Source: Alloprevotella sp. (GTDB lineage Bacteria > Bacteroidota > Bacteroidia > Bacteroidales > Bacteroidaceae). From it: DNA of 24,790 nucleotides. The translations under genes and the position numbers were made by a program. This document shows, one piece after another, positions 23,664-24,790 of this stretch (position 1 is the stretch's first letter; every line of letters starts with the position of its first letter). The DNA lies in NCBI GenBank assembly GCA_015259235.1, contig JABZGM010000004.1, forward strand, positions 1 through 24,790, given 5' to 3'. The notes under the pieces were generated by a model. It did no database searches and was not told where the DNA came from. It saw only the letters and a list, made by a program, of their open reading frames with translations.

Positions 23664-24779
23664 CTATGCCTTCTGTTGTGCTAGAGCAATAGCAAATTGT
23701 GCGATGTCGTGTGCTGCATCTGGTTTGGCAAGCTGGAGCGCATTTACCGATAAACGTTGGAGTGTTGCCGTGTCGCGCACCGTTGCTACCGCTTGTTCGA
23801 GGAGGGTGGTGGGAGCATCTGCGTCCGTGACATAGCGCGCTGCGTCTTTGTTCACGAGGGCTAGTGCATTGTGCGTTTGGTGGTCTTCAGCCACATTGGG
23901 AGAAGGCACGAGGATAGAAGGCTTACCCAGTAGACAAATCTCACTGATGCTCGAAGCCCCAGCACGGCTCACCACCAAGTCAGCCGCAGCATAGGCAGCA
24001 CTCATGTCGCTCACAAACTCTGTGACGTGGAGCTGAGCAGGTGGGGTGGTTTGTGCCAATCGTTCTTGGATGTTTGCACTATAAAACTTACCGGTTTGCC
24101 ACAAAATCTGCACGTCTTCTTGTTGAGTCAACCACTCCAGGTGGTTCAGCACACTTTCGTTGAGCGTGCGTGCTCCAAGGCTACCCCCGATGATGAGAAT
24201 GGTCTTCAAGTCGGGACGTAGTCCAAGCTGTTGGCGAGCTGCTTCGGGAGAAAGGTTGTGGTGCAAAAGATTCTGACGCACAGGGTTACCCGTCAGGACA
24301 ATGCGCTCTGCAGGGAAGAATCGCTCCATACCTTCATACGCTACGCAGATTTTCTTTGCGCGCTTGGCGAGGAGCTTGTTGGTCACCCCTGCATAGGAAT
24401 TTTGCTCTTGCAGCAAGGTGGGGATGCCCATTTTGCCACACATGTTGAGAGTTGGACCGCTGGCATAACCGCCCACGCCGACTGCCACCATAGGCTTAAA
24501 CTCCTTGATCACGCGCTTAGCGATGCGCTGCGAACGCCAGAGTTTGAGGAGTACACCAAAGTTGCGCCACAATTTTTTGCGGTCGAATCCGGCAATGGGC
24601 AGACCAACAATGCGATAACCTGCGGCAGGCACGCGCTGCATTTCCATACGACCTTCAGCCCCGACAAAGAGAATTTCGGCTTCGGGGTGTAGGGCTTTTA
24701 TTTCGTTAGCAATGGCAATGGCAGGGAAGATATGTCCCCCTGTGCCTCCGCCACTGATGATGACTCTCAATTCGTTCAT
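23664..24779 (-). CDS. murG: UDP-GlcNAc:lipid I N-acetylglucosaminyltransferase (MurG)
   Basis: 371 residues. MurG transfers GlcNAc to lipid I on the inner face of the cytoplasmic membrane to give lipid II. Seen: N-terminal glycine-rich loop GGGTGGHIFPAIAIA at 10-24, a second Gly-rich motif GGSLGART at about 198-205, and the donor-binding SRAGASSISEI (about 275-285) with the following VPSPNVAEDHQ segment. The ATG at 24779 is followed by NELRVIISGGGTGG, the normal family start. Only 11 nt of upstream sequence remain (24780-24790), so its promoter and the expected upstream gene ftsW are not in the window. Confidence 0.98.
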   Translation of the reverse strand: MNELRVIISGGGTGGHIFPAIAIANEIKALHPEAEILFVGAEGRMEMQRVPAAGYRIVGLPIAGFDRKKLWRNFGVLLKLWRSQRIAKRVIKEFKPMVAVGVGGYASGPTLNMCGKMGIPTLLQEQNSYAGVTNKLLAKRAKKICVAYEGMERFFPAERIVLTGNPVRQNLLHHNLSPEAARQQLGLRPDLKTILIIGGSLGARTLNESVLNHLEWLTQQEDVQILWQTGKFYSANIQERLAQTTPPAQLHVTEFVSDMSAAYAAADLVVSRAGASSISEICLLGKPSILVPSPNVAEDHQTHNALALVNKDAARYVTDADAPTTLLEQAVATVRDTATLQRLSVNALQLAKPDAAHDIAQFAIALAQQKA

Positions 24780-24790
24780 GTTCAGAGACT

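Noticed and set aside
1..24790. CRISPR arrays, insertion sequences, tRNA/rRNA genes
   Set aside because: No spaced direct repeats, transposase motifs, terminal inverted repeats or cloverleaf-like gaps were seen. The only tandem repeat is the coding one at 22-123.

Overview
The window looks like chromosomal core sequence from a member of the Bacteroidales (Bacteroidota), probably Prevotellaceae/Porphyromonadaceae-like; I cannot name the genus. The grounds are Bacteroidota-type promoters (TTTG, exactly 20 nt, TAnnTTTG, seen four times), no reliance on Shine-Dalgarno sites, the acpP-fabF-rnc order, a murG-murC-ftsQ-ftsA-ftsZ division cluster, and a two-domain SpmA-SpmB fusion protein in a lineage that does not sporulate. 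All genes but one lie on the minus strand, so transcription mostly runs from high to low coordinates. I see no tRNA, rRNA, insertion sequence, prophage or CRISPR array.

Layout, right to left (the direction of transcription). 24.8-16.3 kb is the 3' half of a dcw (division and cell wall) cluster: murG, murC, ftsQ, ftsA, then two different ftsZ genes in tandem, then a yqeY-like gene and a strong terminator. 16.1-9.3 kb holds recJ, recQ, a nucleoside-recognition/SpmAB-like membrane protein and a one-TM Ser/Thr kinase, all co-directional. The only plus-strand gene (8.7-9.3 kb) encodes a small protein with a HTH-like N-terminus, convergent with the kinase and divergent from ridA. 8.4-3.5 kb holds ridA, then acpP-fabF-rnc. 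3.4-0 kb holds greA, a small lipoprotein, a HIT-family protein and a truncated RlmL-like rRNA methyltransferase.

Functionally, the right part makes lipid II (MurC, MurG) and assembles the Z-ring (FtsQ, FtsA, FtsZ x2). The middle is DNA repair plus signalling. The left part is fatty-acid synthesis, transcription elongation and RNA processing/modification.

Most notable: (1) the tandem, clearly diverged ftsZ pair, in which the second copy keeps the GTPase residues but has a 5-residue insertion just before the catalytic T7 loop and an altered C-terminal peptide, next to an FtsA with unusual nucleotide-binding motifs; (2) an 854-residue RNase III whose last ~570 residues are a charged, low-complexity, RGG-ended tail reminiscent in layout of the RNase E scaffold; (3) heptad tandem repeats in the tail of the RNA methyltransferase, so that two RNA enzymes in one window carry Arg-rich disordered tails.
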